A stretch of DNA of 64,000 bases from Brettanomyces bruxellensis (lineage: Eukaryota; Ascomycota; Pichiomycetes; Pichiales; Pichiaceae): NCBI RefSeq assembly GCF_011074885.1, contig NC_054690.1, forward strand, positions 2,547,001 to 2,611,000, given 5' to 3'. Position 1 is the stretch's first letter; every line of letters begins with the position of its first letter. Under the pieces are notes generated by a model, which searched no databases, was not told the origin of the DNA, and saw only the letters and a list, made by a program, of their open reading frames with translations. Below, in pieces: positions 40,473 through 50,757 of the stretch. Both the position numbers and the translations under genes were made by a program.

Positions 40473-43016
40473 TCACAAATCAAAGAATCTCATAAACTTT
40501 CGCCCAAATGATTTCTTCTTTTTCTTTTCCCTCCTTTCTTGCTTTCTTGAATTCTGCATGTTATCGCCGGCAGCATGTTGTTTCAAATTAGGTTTCATGG
40601 AAGCAATGCGTGCATTCGTTGAAGTATTTGAAGGAGAAGCTGCTTCTCCATTCACAACTTTCTGATCATTATTCACAGGACCGGAAGCTTTATTATAATT
40701 GCTTGTCTGCTTCACACGATGGAGGGAACTAGCATCTCCCGCTATTGTTTTTTCACTATCTTCGCTTTCAATTCGTTGTTCAGACTCCCCAGAAGTACTT
40801 TTAACTCGAACTTCTCCTGCAGGCTGCATATCAACAGGTTGTATTTTTTTATCAGGTTGTGAACCCAGTACTGGTGGTTTGGTGGAAATGTCATTCACCT
40901 TAATTTCGATGCCACCCGGAACATCGGCATCAGACCTAATAGTTTCGGTGGTATTGCCTTGAGGTAATTGCTTCTCCAAAGCTGACGTCGTATTATCTAT
41001 GTTGTCGGCACGCGACCCTTGCAAATCAGATTTACTTTTCTCCTTAGAAAATGCAGTTTCAGATCCATTTTTGGATGCTGCAGCATCCTTTCCACTGTCT
41101 GTATTTAGAATCACATCTTTAGAATCGGAAAATGTTCTTGGAGATGCAGATAATTCTTGATTCACAGAGTCATCAACATTACGGGACTCGTGTTTCTTCT
41201 TTCCAAATCTGAAAAACATATGTTCCTTTTTCCTATGCTTTCTCTCGGATTTATTCTCGGATATAGTTGAAGTGGCACTCGAAATGCTTGCTGGCGCACT
41301 GATACGAATACCCATACCATCAAATTCTGTTTTTTGCACTTTTTGTTGTTTCTTTTCTGCTCTGGCAAAAAGTTTGGCTTCTTTCTCTCTCCATTTCCTC
41401 ATTTTTTTCGAGTTAGGAAGTTCTCTTAAGGAATACACTGCAAATCCACGATTGTTTGGGATATAAGCGCTGACTGGTCTACCGTTGGATACACTATTTG
41501 AAGATCCTGACCGAATACTTCCGTGTTCCCCAGTGTTCATCATTGTGTTTCTTCTTGTAGTTTCGTCTAAAGTATCATCCCGATCCACAACATGTTCGGT
41601 CGAAGAGCTTGAATTTTTATAAACCATACCATGAGCCACTTTGTAGGCTTTTGCATACATTTCCTCAGCGCTCGGTTGCCTTCTTCCTGAAGTAAGGGAC
41701 TTCCCTTGCTCATCAGGTACAATATATTTTGCGGGAATTCTGACTTGCTTTCGACTGATCCTGTGCCCATCAGGCGCGTCCTCATAAAAAGAATCATTGT
41801 CACCAGGACTATCGGGCATAGATGGCGAACGGCTTGCAACAACCACACGTTCGGGTTCTTTCACATGAACCTCCGCAACCCCATTCACATTTGTGTTATT
41901 GCTTTCAAAAGATGGTGAAGTATGTTTTAATATTGATCTCCTAGGTGACATATGAATTGGAGATGAAGACGGAATAAGTGGCTTTGCCAATTTGCGATAT
42001 TCATGCTGCTTTTGATCATGATTTGGCGACCCCAAATTGCTTTTAAGTTCTCCTTTTGCTTTATTTGAAGTATCATTAGGCTCAGAGTTCATGTCAGTCC
42101 TTGTCAATTCATTGCCACCAACACTGAATTGCGTTGTTCCTTTAACTCCATCGGAAATCTTATCATTGTAAATATCTTCTTCAGGGACTTCAGGAATAAC
42201 ATTTGTCCCATCAGAAAACTGAATCGGAGACTGTAAAGACGGACTTTCGACGTCTTTAGTGAAATCCTCATCAAATTCCTCTTCTATTCCTGCGAGCTCT
42301 TCTTCTTGATTACACTTCAAAGGTGATTCAGTGTACCTGTCTGCATTTAAAGCCCTTACAGCAGGCTTGATAACTGTAGTTCTCACGATTTCTAAGCCTC
42401 CCCTTCTTTCAATAGTAGTTTTCTTAATCGATCTTGCATTCCCAGATGCGTCCAAAAGCTTTGTGGTCTTTTTTACAATTGTTTGTGGCCTCCCATCACT
42501 ATCAATTGTCCTTTTAGTCGTTGTTGTCGTCGTTGTTGTGTTTACAGAACTCGTGCTGCCAACAGACTGTCTTGAGCTTTGTGAACGTAATGAATTTGCC
42601 CTGGATGATATTCTACTTCCTGCAATTGCCCGTCTTCTTATATACGGATCAACTGATGACTGCAAGGACATCGTCCGATTCCCATAAGCGGAATATCGCC
42701 CATTTGATATCGTAAGAAGAGGTCTTCGCATAGATCCCGAAGTCATAGACATGGTACGTCGAGGAATGTTATCTTTATATCCTAGTTCTCCGTAATAGCT
42801 TTTTCGCAGCGCAGATGCTGCAGCAGAACTGGAATCCATCAGGGAATTCGTTCTTGTATATGGCCTTGACGAAACAGCCGAGGAAGCAGCCTGGTAAGCC
42901 GCAATACCACCAGATTGTCTCCCCAATGTATCTGGCGGTACATATATGTATGGATCTGCCTCCTTGACATGCCTTCTTCTCGATGGACCTCTGGAAAAAA
43001 GATCTTTGAATCCCAT
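40473..43016 (-). CDS. Ser/Thr-rich low-complexity protein, unidentified (possibly Seg1/Seg2-like)
   Basis: 847 residues from an ATG at 43016 (MGFKDLFSRG). I do not recognise the family with confidence. It has no membrane segment or enzymatic motif. Visible parts: an Arg/Ser-rich N-terminus; a run of eight threonines followed by KKTT/TTK patterns (about 160-205); long acidic/Ser linkers; a conserved-looking AEEMYAKAYKVAHGM (about 455-470); a basic, probably helical KKMRKWREKEAKLFARAEKK (about 535-555); and a very basic C-terminus ending KKKKSFGRKFMRFFDL. Thr/Lys repeat blocks and such basic ends recall eisosome scaffold proteins Seg1/Seg2, but this is a guess. Many SP/TP sites suggest phosphorylation. 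Confidence 0.8.
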   Translation of the reverse strand: MGFKDLFSRGPSRRRHVKEADPYIYVPPDTLGRQSGGIAAYQAASSAVSSRPYTRTNSLMDSSSAAASALRKSYYGELGYKDNIPRRTMSMTSGSMRRPLLTISNGRYSAYGNRTMSLQSSVDPYIRRRAIAGSRISSRANSLRSQSSRQSVGSTSSVNTTTTTTTTKRTIDSDGRPQTIVKKTTKLLDASGNARSIKKTTIERRGGLEIVRTTVIKPAVRALNADRYTESPLKCNQEEELAGIEEEFDEDFTKDVESPSLQSPIQFSDGTNVIPEVPEEDIYNDKISDGVKGTTQFSVGGNELTRTDMNSEPNDTSNKAKGELKSNLGSPNHDQKQHEYRKLAKPLIPSSSPIHMSPRRSILKHTSPSFESNNTNVNGVAEVHVKEPERVVVASRSPSMPDSPGDNDSFYEDAPDGHRISRKQVRIPAKYIVPDEQGKSLTSGRRQPSAEEMYAKAYKVAHGMVYKNSSSSTEHVVDRDDTLDETTRRNTMMNTGEHGSIRSGSSNSVSNGRPVSAYIPNNRGFAVYSLRELPNSKKMRKWREKEAKLFARAEKKQQKVQKTEFDGMGIRISAPASISSATSTISENKSERKHRKKEHMFFRFGKKKHESRNVDDSVNQELSASPRTFSDSKDVILNTDSGKDAAASKNGSETAFSKEKSKSDLQGSRADNIDNTTSALEKQLPQGNTTETIRSDADVPGGIEIKVNDISTKPPVLGSQPDKKIQPVDMQPAGEVRVKSTSGESEQRIESEDSEKTIAGDASSLHRVKQTSNYNKASGPVNNDQKVVNGEAASPSNTSTNARIASMKPNLKQHAAGDNMQNSRKQERREKKKKKSFGRKFMRFFDL

Positions 43017-44102
43017 TATATGTAATATATGTATGACAAAAAAAGAATGTTAAAGCGTTTAAATCTTCACTTCCTCTAACTATAAAGGAAGCTAGTATAT
43101 CGTATTCTCAGCGAATACTTCAATAAGTAAGCAACGGCAGAAAATAATGCAGTAAAAAAGAACAACAAGTGAAGTGTATGCCAAAAAGGTGGAATGTAAT
43201 GATAAGGTAAACCTTAAATAATCTCAATGGAGAACCAATGTACGGAGATTTCCGTACTATATATGCTATGGAGGGAAACAACGTAATATAGGGCAACAAG
43301 ATGCAATTTGCACTAATAATAGTTGATAACCGAAGACTCAGAGAAAATAATAATAAACAACTTATGATTGTGAAGAGTTGAAAAGAAATTAATGGAGGAA
43401 AACAATCTAAGTGAAAGGGGAAAAAAAAGTTATGAATAAGAAATAAATAACACAGCGGGGCGGAATTATGCTTGGCTGCTTAGCCTAACTAACTTTGTTG
43501 ATATTTGAATACATAGCCGATTTCTAGAAGGGCAGAAAATAGAGAGGTCACAAATTATACAAATGAGCTAGTTCATTGCTCCGTATATACTTTTACTGTA
43601 ATCTGGGCCCCAGATAAGTAATACAGGTAAATTGTAAACTATTTTAAATCTGGCAAAATTGTTTGCTGAACTGCTACCCTTGATGAATTTTTCCCTTCCC
43701 ACGTCTGCAGCTAAACAATAAAAGTTTCTCTCAGGAACATGTAAATAAATGTGAATTGCATACTCTTTTCTTCTCTTGCTTCGCACCTACTCCTCTTCTT
43801 ATTCATTTTTCATGCTTAATCGAAGGGGATTTACAGCTAAAATGTGCAACACCCTTACATTGAAATCTCTGGTCGGAAAATATTTTATGAATGTTAAATC
43901 TCTTTTTTTTTCTTTCTTTCACATGTTCTGGCTGTGCTATTTCTTTCCACAGATACGACGCGCATGACAACCCTGTATATGTTTATAAAAGCATGGTCGT
44001 TCCCTGAATTTTAAGTTTTTCTTGTTCTTGCACTAATCTTCCTTTACTTTTAAAAATGTTAATCAACCGTCATTCAGTTGCCTTTTGAATTGAATAGTAA
44101 AA
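43017..44102. promoter_or_regulatory. Divergent promoter region upstream of TGL1
   Basis: 1.09 kb between the unidentified minus-strand gene and TGL1. It is A+T-rich. TGL1 has a TATAAAA (43984-43990) at -113. Small frames at 43568-43786 and 43776-43967 begin at non-ATG codons and are not called. No RNA gene is seen. Confidence 0.45.
43984..43990 (+). promoter_or_regulatory. TGL1 TATA box
   Basis: TATAAAA 113 bp upstream of the TGL1 ATG, a normal yeast distance. Confidence 0.5.
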
Positions 44103-45683
44103 ATGATACAAAGAAGAACTTCTAGTGCTAGAAGTGTGAGCACTGCTTTTTCCGACACTAGTTTTGATGAGGCTCATGGTATTAGGAAAGTGAGCTTTCT
44201 GAATAATATCCAAAATGCCATTTCAATTGCCATCATCTTACTGGAGAGATTAATAACTGGCATTACGTTTGTGCTTCCAAAATCCATAATTTCTGCTTGT
44301 ACTAGGACTGTTAGACTTCTTTTAAACTTTGAGAAAACCAACAACGATGCCTATGATAAGCTTATATCTCAGCAGGATAGTGCATTGACAAATGATGCGT
44401 TTTTACAGAGGATTGAACAGTTAAGAACAGCATGTTCCTTTGAAGAACTTTGTGAGATTAATGGATTTGTATCCGAGAGCCACCTTGTGCAAACAAAGGA
44501 CGGGTATGGATTAACTATTCATAGATTGAACCCAGAAACAAATGGATTTAAGTCAAATGGCAAGGCTGTTTTCTTGCAGCATGGTTTATTAATGAATAGT
44601 GAGATATGGTGCGTCAGAATAAGAAAGGATGATAACATACCTTTTAGATTGTGTGAACTAGGATATGATGTTTTCCTTGGCAATAATAGGGGAAACAAGT
44701 ACTCTTCGTATTGTAAGGATGCGGATATTCACGACAAGAAATTCTGGAATTTTTCTATTGACGAACTTGCGCTATATGATATACCTGCATCCATAGACTA
44801 CGTTTTAAAACTTAAGAGTATTAGCAAACTTACATATATCGGATTTAGCCAGGGATGTTCTCAATTTCTTGCTTCAGTTTCGGTGAATCGTGATTTAAAT
44901 GAAAAGATCGATAAACTTATTTTACTTGCCCCTGCAACAACTCCAAAGAAACTGTCAAACTGGCTTATCAATTCGATTGTGAACTTACAGCCTAAGGTGT
45001 TCTTCTTTTTGTTCGGAAAGAAGATTTTAATGCAGTCCATTTTATTTTGGTTAAAAATTGTCTATCCGCCGTTATTCATTAAACTCATCGACATTCCAAA
45101 CCGTATTTTATTTGGCTGGCATTCAAACAATATGGATATTCTGCAGAAGTTTGTTGCATACTTTCACCTATACTCGACAACATCTGTTAAGTGTGTCGTT
45201 CATTGGTTTCAGATAATTAGATCAACGAAATTTCAAATGTACCAGGAGTCTCTGCTTTTCCCATCTTTTGAATATCCTATCAGAGCAGCAATGAAAATTC
45301 CAAAAGTTCTTCTAGTTTATGGAATGGCAGACTCTCTTGTTGATATTGACGTAATACTTCATCAACTTCCAGAATATGACTCTGCGGATGTTGAATATTT
45401 AGACAGTGATGATACTAGTAGTAATGATGAGAAATATGAGATTAAATTGCAGGATGACCTCAGCGGAAAAGAGGGCCTTGAGTCTTCCGGTGATCAAGTT
45501 GATATAACCGAGGATAACATTAAAGTGAATGAAGCAGAATCAAGAATGCTTGACTCTGCAGATATGGGGCACAAATCAATACACATAGTAGGCGTGAAAA
45601 ATCATGAACATTTAGATTTGATTTGGGGTAACAAGGTAGAAAACAAAATTATTCAAAGGGTGGTGAACTTTGTCGTCAATTAG
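44103..45683 (+). CDS. TGL1: Tgl1 steryl ester hydrolase with an acidic insert
   Basis: Lipid-droplet acid-lipase-family enzyme that hydrolyses steryl esters. The 526 residues include an N-terminal membrane-associated helix (about 33-58), LQHGLLMNSEIW (oxyanion region), LGNNRGNKYS, nucleophile S249 in GFSQG, VHWFQIIRSTKFQMYQES, catalytic D410 in YGMADSLVD and H503 in NHEHLDLIWG. All the triad is present. Unusually, about 65 Asp/Glu/Ser-rich residues (about 422-488) sit between the catalytic Asp and His; in S. cerevisiae Tgl1 these are only about 27 residues apart. It also lacks the long hydrophilic C-terminal tail of the S. cerevisiae enzyme. The start is an ATG at 44103. Confidence 0.93.
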   Translation: MIQRRTSSARSVSTAFSDTSFDEAHGIRKVSFLNNIQNAISIAIILLERLITGITFVLPKSIISACTRTVRLLLNFEKTNNDAYDKLISQQDSALTNDAFLQRIEQLRTACSFEELCEINGFVSESHLVQTKDGYGLTIHRLNPETNGFKSNGKAVFLQHGLLMNSEIWCVRIRKDDNIPFRLCELGYDVFLGNNRGNKYSSYCKDADIHDKKFWNFSIDELALYDIPASIDYVLKLKSISKLTYIGFSQGCSQFLASVSVNRDLNEKIDKLILLAPATTPKKLSNWLINSIVNLQPKVFFFLFGKKILMQSILFWLKIVYPPLFIKLIDIPNRILFGWHSNNMDILQKFVAYFHLYSTTSVKCVVHWFQIIRSTKFQMYQESLLFPSFEYPIRAAMKIPKVLLVYGMADSLVDIDVILHQLPEYDSADVEYLDSDDTSSNDEKYEIKLQDDLSGKEGLESSGDQVDITEDNIKVNEAESRMLDSADMGHKSIHIVGVKNHEHLDLIWGNKVENKIIQRVVNFVVN

Positions 45684-45769
45684 ATAGGATAATAAAGTTC
45701 GGTACGTTTTTTTCTAGGATAAATTTTTATTAGGAATACATGCAATGCTATGATTTTTGTATAATAAAT

Positions 45770-46858
45770 TTAAGATCTTCTGCTACCGCGTACACGGCGA
45801 GAGATTCCAGCTCTTCGTCCAAATGTAGGACTGACTTCATCGGCAAATACAGTTTCATCATCATCTTCTTCATCTTCTTCATCTTCTTCATCTTCTTCTT
45901 CATCATCTTCCTTGTAATAATCATCATTTTCCTCATCGGTGTCATTGTTTTCTGAATCAGCACCATTGTTATTGTGACTGTCATCCACATCATCTTCTTC
46001 CTCATTTAGCACACTATTTTCAGCATTATCATTATCATTTGCAACCTCATCTGCGTATTTAACATGTAAAGTTTTGCAATCATTCATACATTTCTTATTC
46101 TTAACGTCAGTAGTGTCTTCACCGCCATCATTTATTTTCAAATTTATTCGTTTTGATGTGATCACGTTATTTGATTTATCATTTCCACCAATCGATGCAG
46201 CCCCTTTCTTCAGCAGCTGTGCTCCCTTCTTCTTGCCAACTCGAACAGTAACCAGACATTTTTTCTTCCAAACGCGTTTTCTTCTCAATGCCAACTCAAT
46301 CTTCTTTGAAGATAGCATTCTATAAATCTCTCTATAAACTTGTAGCCTTCTACAAAATTCGGTCGCACTATCAAGGAACAATTTTTCGGCTGCCCTGGGT
46401 TCGATTCCAGAAGAGCCCGGGCGTCTATGTTGTGGAACAGACCTATCATTCCAACCGTAGTCGTCAGCCTGTCGAAAGGAAGATGTGCATCGTTTTTGTG
46501 TGGCATCCTTCATCTGCTCTAGCAATGGGTTAAAATCAGGTAACATTTTATGTATCATATCTTGCTTTTCATACAATTCCTGATCTTTCCAAGTTTCATT
46601 ATTGTGTGCATCCAACGCTGCAGTATCATGCGTATTTTCAGCGTGTTGATTCACCACTCCAGTCACCTTTCGAGTCTTTCTTACCATACGACCTGAACTT
46701 TTTTTTGGTGTTTGCGTTGAATATTTATTACTTTGACGTACTTTTTTCCGTGGTCTACCTCTTCTTCGTTTAATGGTAGGTTGTACCGTGGTGTTTCGCT
46801 CTGCTTTTTCAGCAAGTGCTTTGGAGTGATATTTTTCTAATTTTCCGGTAGCATGCAT
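45770..46858 (-). CDS. AT-hook protein with acidic C-terminus, function unknown
   Basis: 362 residues from an ATG at 46858. The N-terminus carries an AT-hook, KRRRGRPRKKVRQ (about 30-42), which binds the minor groove of A/T-rich DNA. A central part (about 150-225) is basic and probably helical (SATEFCRRLQVYREIYRML). The end is a long Asp/Glu run (about 285-340) encoded by repeated GAA/GAT codons, closing with an Arg-rich RRVRGSRRS. It is probably a nuclear, chromatin-associated protein; no family is recognised. The frame stays open for 38 codons upstream of the ATG but without another ATG. It converges on TGL1 with 86 bp between stops. Confidence 0.72.
   Translation of the reverse strand: MHATGKLEKYHSKALAEKAERNTTVQPTIKRRRGRPRKKVRQSNKYSTQTPKKSSGRMVRKTRKVTGVVNQHAENTHDTAALDAHNNETWKDQELYEKQDMIHKMLPDFNPLLEQMKDATQKRCTSSFRQADDYGWNDRSVPQHRRPGSSGIEPRAAEKLFLDSATEFCRRLQVYREIYRMLSSKKIELALRRKRVWKKKCLVTVRVGKKKGAQLLKKGAASIGGNDKSNNVITSKRINLKINDGGEDTTDVKNKKCMNDCKTLHVKYADEVANDNDNAENSVLNEEEDDVDDSHNNNGADSENNDTDEENDDYYKEDDEEEDEEDEEDEEDDDETVFADEVSPTFGRRAGISRRVRGSRRS
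45854..45911 (-). repeat. GAA/GAT trinucleotide-rich coding repeat
   Basis: A near-periodic stretch built of GAA, GAT and GAG codons (minus strand) with a 9-12 bp imperfect period, coding for the acidic run of the AT-hook protein. It is prone to length change. Confidence 0.7.
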
Positions 46859-47737
46859 TTTGGTTATTCCGCTATCAGTTTCTCCATTTAATTGCTCAAC
46901 TGTACTTATCGAACTTGTGCTCCAATCCGCTGAATGAAATCGATATGCTATTTCCTGTATTTTTTTTTTTTTTCAGGCGAGTTTATTTTATTTTTCTTAC
47001 TTTTTTTTTATAGTTGATAGGAATCGATATCTTAATTTCTCGAGAAACTAAACAGCACGTTACAGTTGCGTGTTGTATCAGCTAAATTGAAGGATATTCG
47101 TGTTGGTGGATTTAGATCAAATTATTTGTCAAAGATCTCAAAAGTCCAGTTAAATTTTGACAGAATGCGAAAGATAAATTAAAATGAATACTATCGCGTA
47201 GGGGAGAACTTTATTGACTGAAAGAAAATATCTGGTTGCAGAAGTGAGAACAAGAATATTTAAACTGACTACTTACTGTCTGAAAGAGGAAACGCAAAAT
47301 CAAGGATCGAATACATAAATATATAGCAGATATAAAAGCATTTAGTGCTTTAAACAAAAAAAAAGATATATATATATATATATATAGATATTGTGCTAAA
47401 GCAATTTTTTCATCTATAAAGTACTTCAGAATATTTTAATGGCAATTGACTTTCTTTATTGATATCTTAATCTACTAACATTTCAGTCCTTATTTTATGG
47501 AAAAAAGATTATGAAAAAGAGAAGATACGCGATGATCCTGTAGTTTTTTCTTAAAAAAATGAATGTGATAACACGAAGCGTCCGCACTTCCCAACAATGA
47601 AAAATATGCGTAATAAAGTCCAGCCCTTATTAAATGAAAATGATTTGTGCGAACTTTGTTTTCATAATCTATACAGGATGATGCTTTTTTTTTTTTTGCC
47701 CCGTATGAACAGTTGAACTGAAGTGTGAAGTTTCATA
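46859..47737. promoter_or_regulatory. Divergent AT-hook gene/OGG1 promoter region
   Basis: 879 bp, with T-rich tracts (46959-46973), an (AT)n microsatellite (47366-47386) and a T12 tract (about 47686-47697) close to the OGG1 start. No ORF or RNA gene is seen. Confidence 0.45.
47366..47386. repeat. (AT)n microsatellite, 21 bp
   Basis: Ten and a half AT units with no interruption between AAAG and GATA flanks, in the OGG1 upstream region. Confidence 0.85.
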
Positions 47738-48778
47738 ATGACTGTGCCACAAATCAAATGGAGTCATCTTGTGGTTGATCCTACTGAGGCTTGTCTTAAC
47801 AAAGTACTCAGATGTGGACAGACATTTCGATGGAAATGCATAGATCAAATATGGTCTTGCTCCATTAAAAACAGAATTCTGTTACTTAGGCAGAATGATA
47901 AGGAGATCTTATATTCGTCGATTCCATATTTACCTAACACGGCCACTGTTTTGAAAGAATATTTGCAACTCGACGTTAACGCGTCCTCCTTATACGAAGT
48001 ATGGTGTTCCAAAGATAAGCATTTCTTGAAAAATTCCTCACAGTTTCGGGGAATCAGAATATTGTGTCAGGACCCCTGGGAAAATCTCATTTGCTTTATT
48101 TGCTCGTCCAACAACAATGTGAAACGGATATCTCAAATGTGTGACACACTTTGCATTCATTATGGAAACTATTTGGGAACGTTTCAGGGTGTTGATCACT
48201 ACACTTTCCCCACTCCTAAAGTCTTAGCTATGGATGGCACTGAACAGAAACTAAGGGATCTAGGATTTGGATATAGGGCCAAGTTTATATACGAAACGGC
48301 AAAAATTTGTGTGAATAAGCCTGTTATATATAAGACGCTTTGTTCGAAAAAACTTAAATTGGCATCAAAAGAAAAGTGCCAGGAGTTTCTCTTGCAGTTT
48401 CCAGGCGTCGGTCCTAAAGTTGCGGATTGTGTTGCATTGATGTCATTGAAAAAGCATAATGTTGTCCCTATTGATACGCATGTGTATCAGATTGCCAAAC
48501 GAGATTACAAATTTAGGACAAAATCCAGAAATAAAACCATGACCAAAAATGTCTACGACGAGATTCAAAACTTCTTCATTCATTTATGGGGGGATTATGC
48601 AGGATGGGCTCACTCAATTTTGTTTGCAGCGGATCTTCGAGATCTTGATAATGGTGTTAATATAAAAACAATCAAGGATAAACAGCAAGACGTAATTTCG
48701 CGATCTGAGATCCGGACAGACCCCGAACCAAAATTAAAGAAAAGAAAGATAAAGAGTGAGAGTAAATGCGAACAGTAA
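47738..48778 (+). CDS. OGG1: 8-oxoguanine DNA glycosylase/AP lyase
   Basis: Base-excision repair enzyme removing 8-oxoguanine opposite C, with beta-lyase activity, in nucleus and mitochondria. In 346 residues the N-terminal OGG domain (LRCGQTFRW, CQDPWENLICFICSSNNN) is followed by the HhH-GPD fold LQFPGVGPKVADCVALM. The Schiff-base lysine is K227 and the catalytic aspartate D246 (VVPIDTHV); their 19-residue spacing equals human K249/D268. A Lys/Arg-rich C-terminus (KLKKRKIKSESK) could be a nuclear signal. The start is an ATG at 47738. Confidence 0.96.
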   Translation: MTVPQIKWSHLVVDPTEACLNKVLRCGQTFRWKCIDQIWSCSIKNRILLLRQNDKEILYSSIPYLPNTATVLKEYLQLDVNASSLYEVWCSKDKHFLKNSSQFRGIRILCQDPWENLICFICSSNNNVKRISQMCDTLCIHYGNYLGTFQGVDHYTFPTPKVLAMDGTEQKLRDLGFGYRAKFIYETAKICVNKPVIYKTLCSKKLKLASKEKCQEFLLQFPGVGPKVADCVALMSLKKHNVVPIDTHVYQIAKRDYKFRTKSRNKTMTKNVYDEIQNFFIHLWGDYAGWAHSILFAADLRDLDNGVNIKTIKDKQQDVISRSEIRTDPEPKLKKRKIKSESKCEQ

Positions 48779-48933
48779 TAGAAGAAATACCTCCAAGGAT
48801 GCTTTTATAGACTAATTTAACTTGTTGACTCGCTGTAGAAAAAAATATTAAAAACTAAATGTTTATTTAATATTAAACGAAATTTGGCAAAAGAGCTGCC
48901 GACGAAAAACTCCATACATTAATGCAGCAAACC

Positions 48934-50757
48934 TTACAACACAACGTTCTTCGCCAATTTCTTCTTGTAGTCCAATATGGTTCCTTCCCATTTGGTCACG
49001 GTCTTGTCCTCCACCACAAGAATTTCCTTGGCAACCTTGTTAATCAAGCGGAAGTCATGGGAGACAACAACAACACCACCAGTGTAAGCATTAATAGCCT
49101 CAGCTAAAGAATCGATAGTTGGAATATCCAATCCATTAGTAGGCTCGTCTAAAAGAAGAATATTTGGAGCATCCATGGCCAACAAAGCAAAGACAACTCT
49201 GGACTTTTGACCTTCAGAAAGAGTACCCATTTTAGCAGTCTGGGCTTCACCGGTTAATCCATATCTTCCAAGTTGCCCTCTCCAGTATTGAGGATCCTGG
49301 GAAATTTCGGAATGCTTGAACCTAACAAAGTCAACGGCAGACATGGTTAAATCCAACTGGTCAGCGGAATGCTGCGAGTAAACACCTAACTTTATATGTG
49401 TGTGTTTTGAAACTCTACCAGTCTGTGGCATCAACTTTCCGACCATAAGTTTCAACAATGTGGATTTACCGACACCATTTGGACCAACTAAAGCAATTCT
49501 CGAGTCCATATCAACACCAAATGTTAAGTTCTCGTATAAATTATGCTCCGGGTTACCATCATACGAAAATGATATGTCATCAAATGAAAGAACAGGTGGT
49601 GGAAGTTTTTCGACATCGGGGAATCTGAAATGGAACACTCTGTCCTCCTCGACAGCCTGAATAAGACCATCAGACTCCATTTTATCCAAAATCTTTTGTC
49701 TAGACTTTGCTTGACGAACCAAGTTTGCATATGTACCAGCGTGTGCTATAAACTTCTTGATATGAGCAATTTCATCTTGCTGCTTCTTGAATTGCTTCAT
49801 CTGGTTTGTTTCAAGTTCCTCCCTCGTTTTAATATAAATGTCGTAGTTACCGCTGTACATAGTTAAAATCTTGCTTCTCATTTCAAGGATATTTGTGCAC
49901 ACACCGTTCAAGAAATCCTGGGAATGCGAAATTATGATCAATGTCCTATCAAATCTTTTTAAGTACTCTTCCAACCACACACAAGCTTCTAAGTCCAAGT
50001 GTGCCGTAGGATCATCCAAAAGTAGAAGGGTTGGCTTGATGAATAATGCCTTAGCCAAAGCTACTCTCATTCTCCATCCACCAGACATATCTTTCGTCTT
50101 CTTCTTGATAGTTTCTTTATTAAATCCCAAACCAGTCAACATCACTGCTGCTCTACTCTCAAATGTAGATGCATCCATGTCATCCAGTCTTTCGTACAAT
50201 GGATCCAACATCTCGGAATCAGGTCCCTGCTCAACAATAATATCTTCAACCTCTTTCTCCAATCTTGCCAATTCTGCCTTACCTTCTCTGACGACATACT
50301 CCAGCGCAGAGTACTCGGTTGGCTCAGCTGGTTCATCCAATAAATAAATATCGATGGCTTCTGGAATAGGGTATTCCCTTGCAGCAATGGCCTTCAAAAA
50401 AGTTGATTTACCACATCCGTTCTCTCCAACCAAACCATATCTTCTGCCATAGTTGAGCTCAAGATGAGAATCTTGAATCATAACTTTACCGTGAAATAGC
50501 AATGACACAGAAGACATTTTAACATCCAACGAAGTTTGAAGAGAATCCAACACACCTGTTGTCACACGATCGGACAATCCTTCTTTATCCTTTTGCAACT
50601 TCATATCTGCAATCTTTGAAGTGACATCATCAACATCATCGGCCGTCTCAAGCTTTTGTCTTTCTCTCTTCGACAATTTTTTTCCCTTCAGCTTTCCCTC
50701 CTTAGCTTTCTTTGCTCTTTTTGCTTCTCTTCTGGCTTTCGATGCTGAAATAGGCAT
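48934..50757 (-). CDS. ARB1: Arb1, ABCF ATPase of ribosome biogenesis
   Basis: Twin-cassette ABC-F ATPase without membrane domains, essential for 40S and 60S biogenesis in S. cerevisiae. The start is the ATG at 50757 (MPISASKARREAKRA), giving 607 residues (S. cerevisiae 610); the longer frame to 50826 begins with TTG. A Lys-rich N-terminus is followed by cassette 1 (Walker A GENGCGKST, signature MSGGWRMRVALA, Walker B LLLLDDPTAHLD), the linker helices, and cassette 2 (GPNGVGKST, LSEGQKSRV, ILLLDEPTNGLD). The C-terminus KLAKNVVL is identical to the yeast protein. Confidence 0.97.
   Translation of the reverse strand: MPISASKARREAKRAKKAKEGKLKGKKLSKRERQKLETADDVDDVTSKIADMKLQKDKEGLSDRVTTGVLDSLQTSLDVKMSSVSLLFHGKVMIQDSHLELNYGRRYGLVGENGCGKSTFLKAIAAREYPIPEAIDIYLLDEPAEPTEYSALEYVVREGKAELARLEKEVEDIIVEQGPDSEMLDPLYERLDDMDASTFESRAAVMLTGLGFNKETIKKKTKDMSGGWRMRVALAKALFIKPTLLLLDDPTAHLDLEACVWLEEYLKRFDRTLIIISHSQDFLNGVCTNILEMRSKILTMYSGNYDIYIKTREELETNQMKQFKKQQDEIAHIKKFIAHAGTYANLVRQAKSRQKILDKMESDGLIQAVEEDRVFHFRFPDVEKLPPPVLSFDDISFSYDGNPEHNLYENLTFGVDMDSRIALVGPNGVGKSTLLKLMVGKLMPQTGRVSKHTHIKLGVYSQHSADQLDLTMSAVDFVRFKHSEISQDPQYWRGQLGRYGLTGEAQTAKMGTLSEGQKSRVVFALLAMDAPNILLLDEPTNGLDIPTIDSLAEAINAYTGGVVVVSHDFRLINKVAKEILVVEDKTVTKWEGTILDYKKKLAKNVVL

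Noticed and set aside
46397..46411. GGTTCGATTCC, an exact tRNA B-box match on the plus strand
   Set aside because: The flanking bases do not form a T-stem, no A box lies at the right distance upstream, and the site is inside the coding region of the AT-hook gene.
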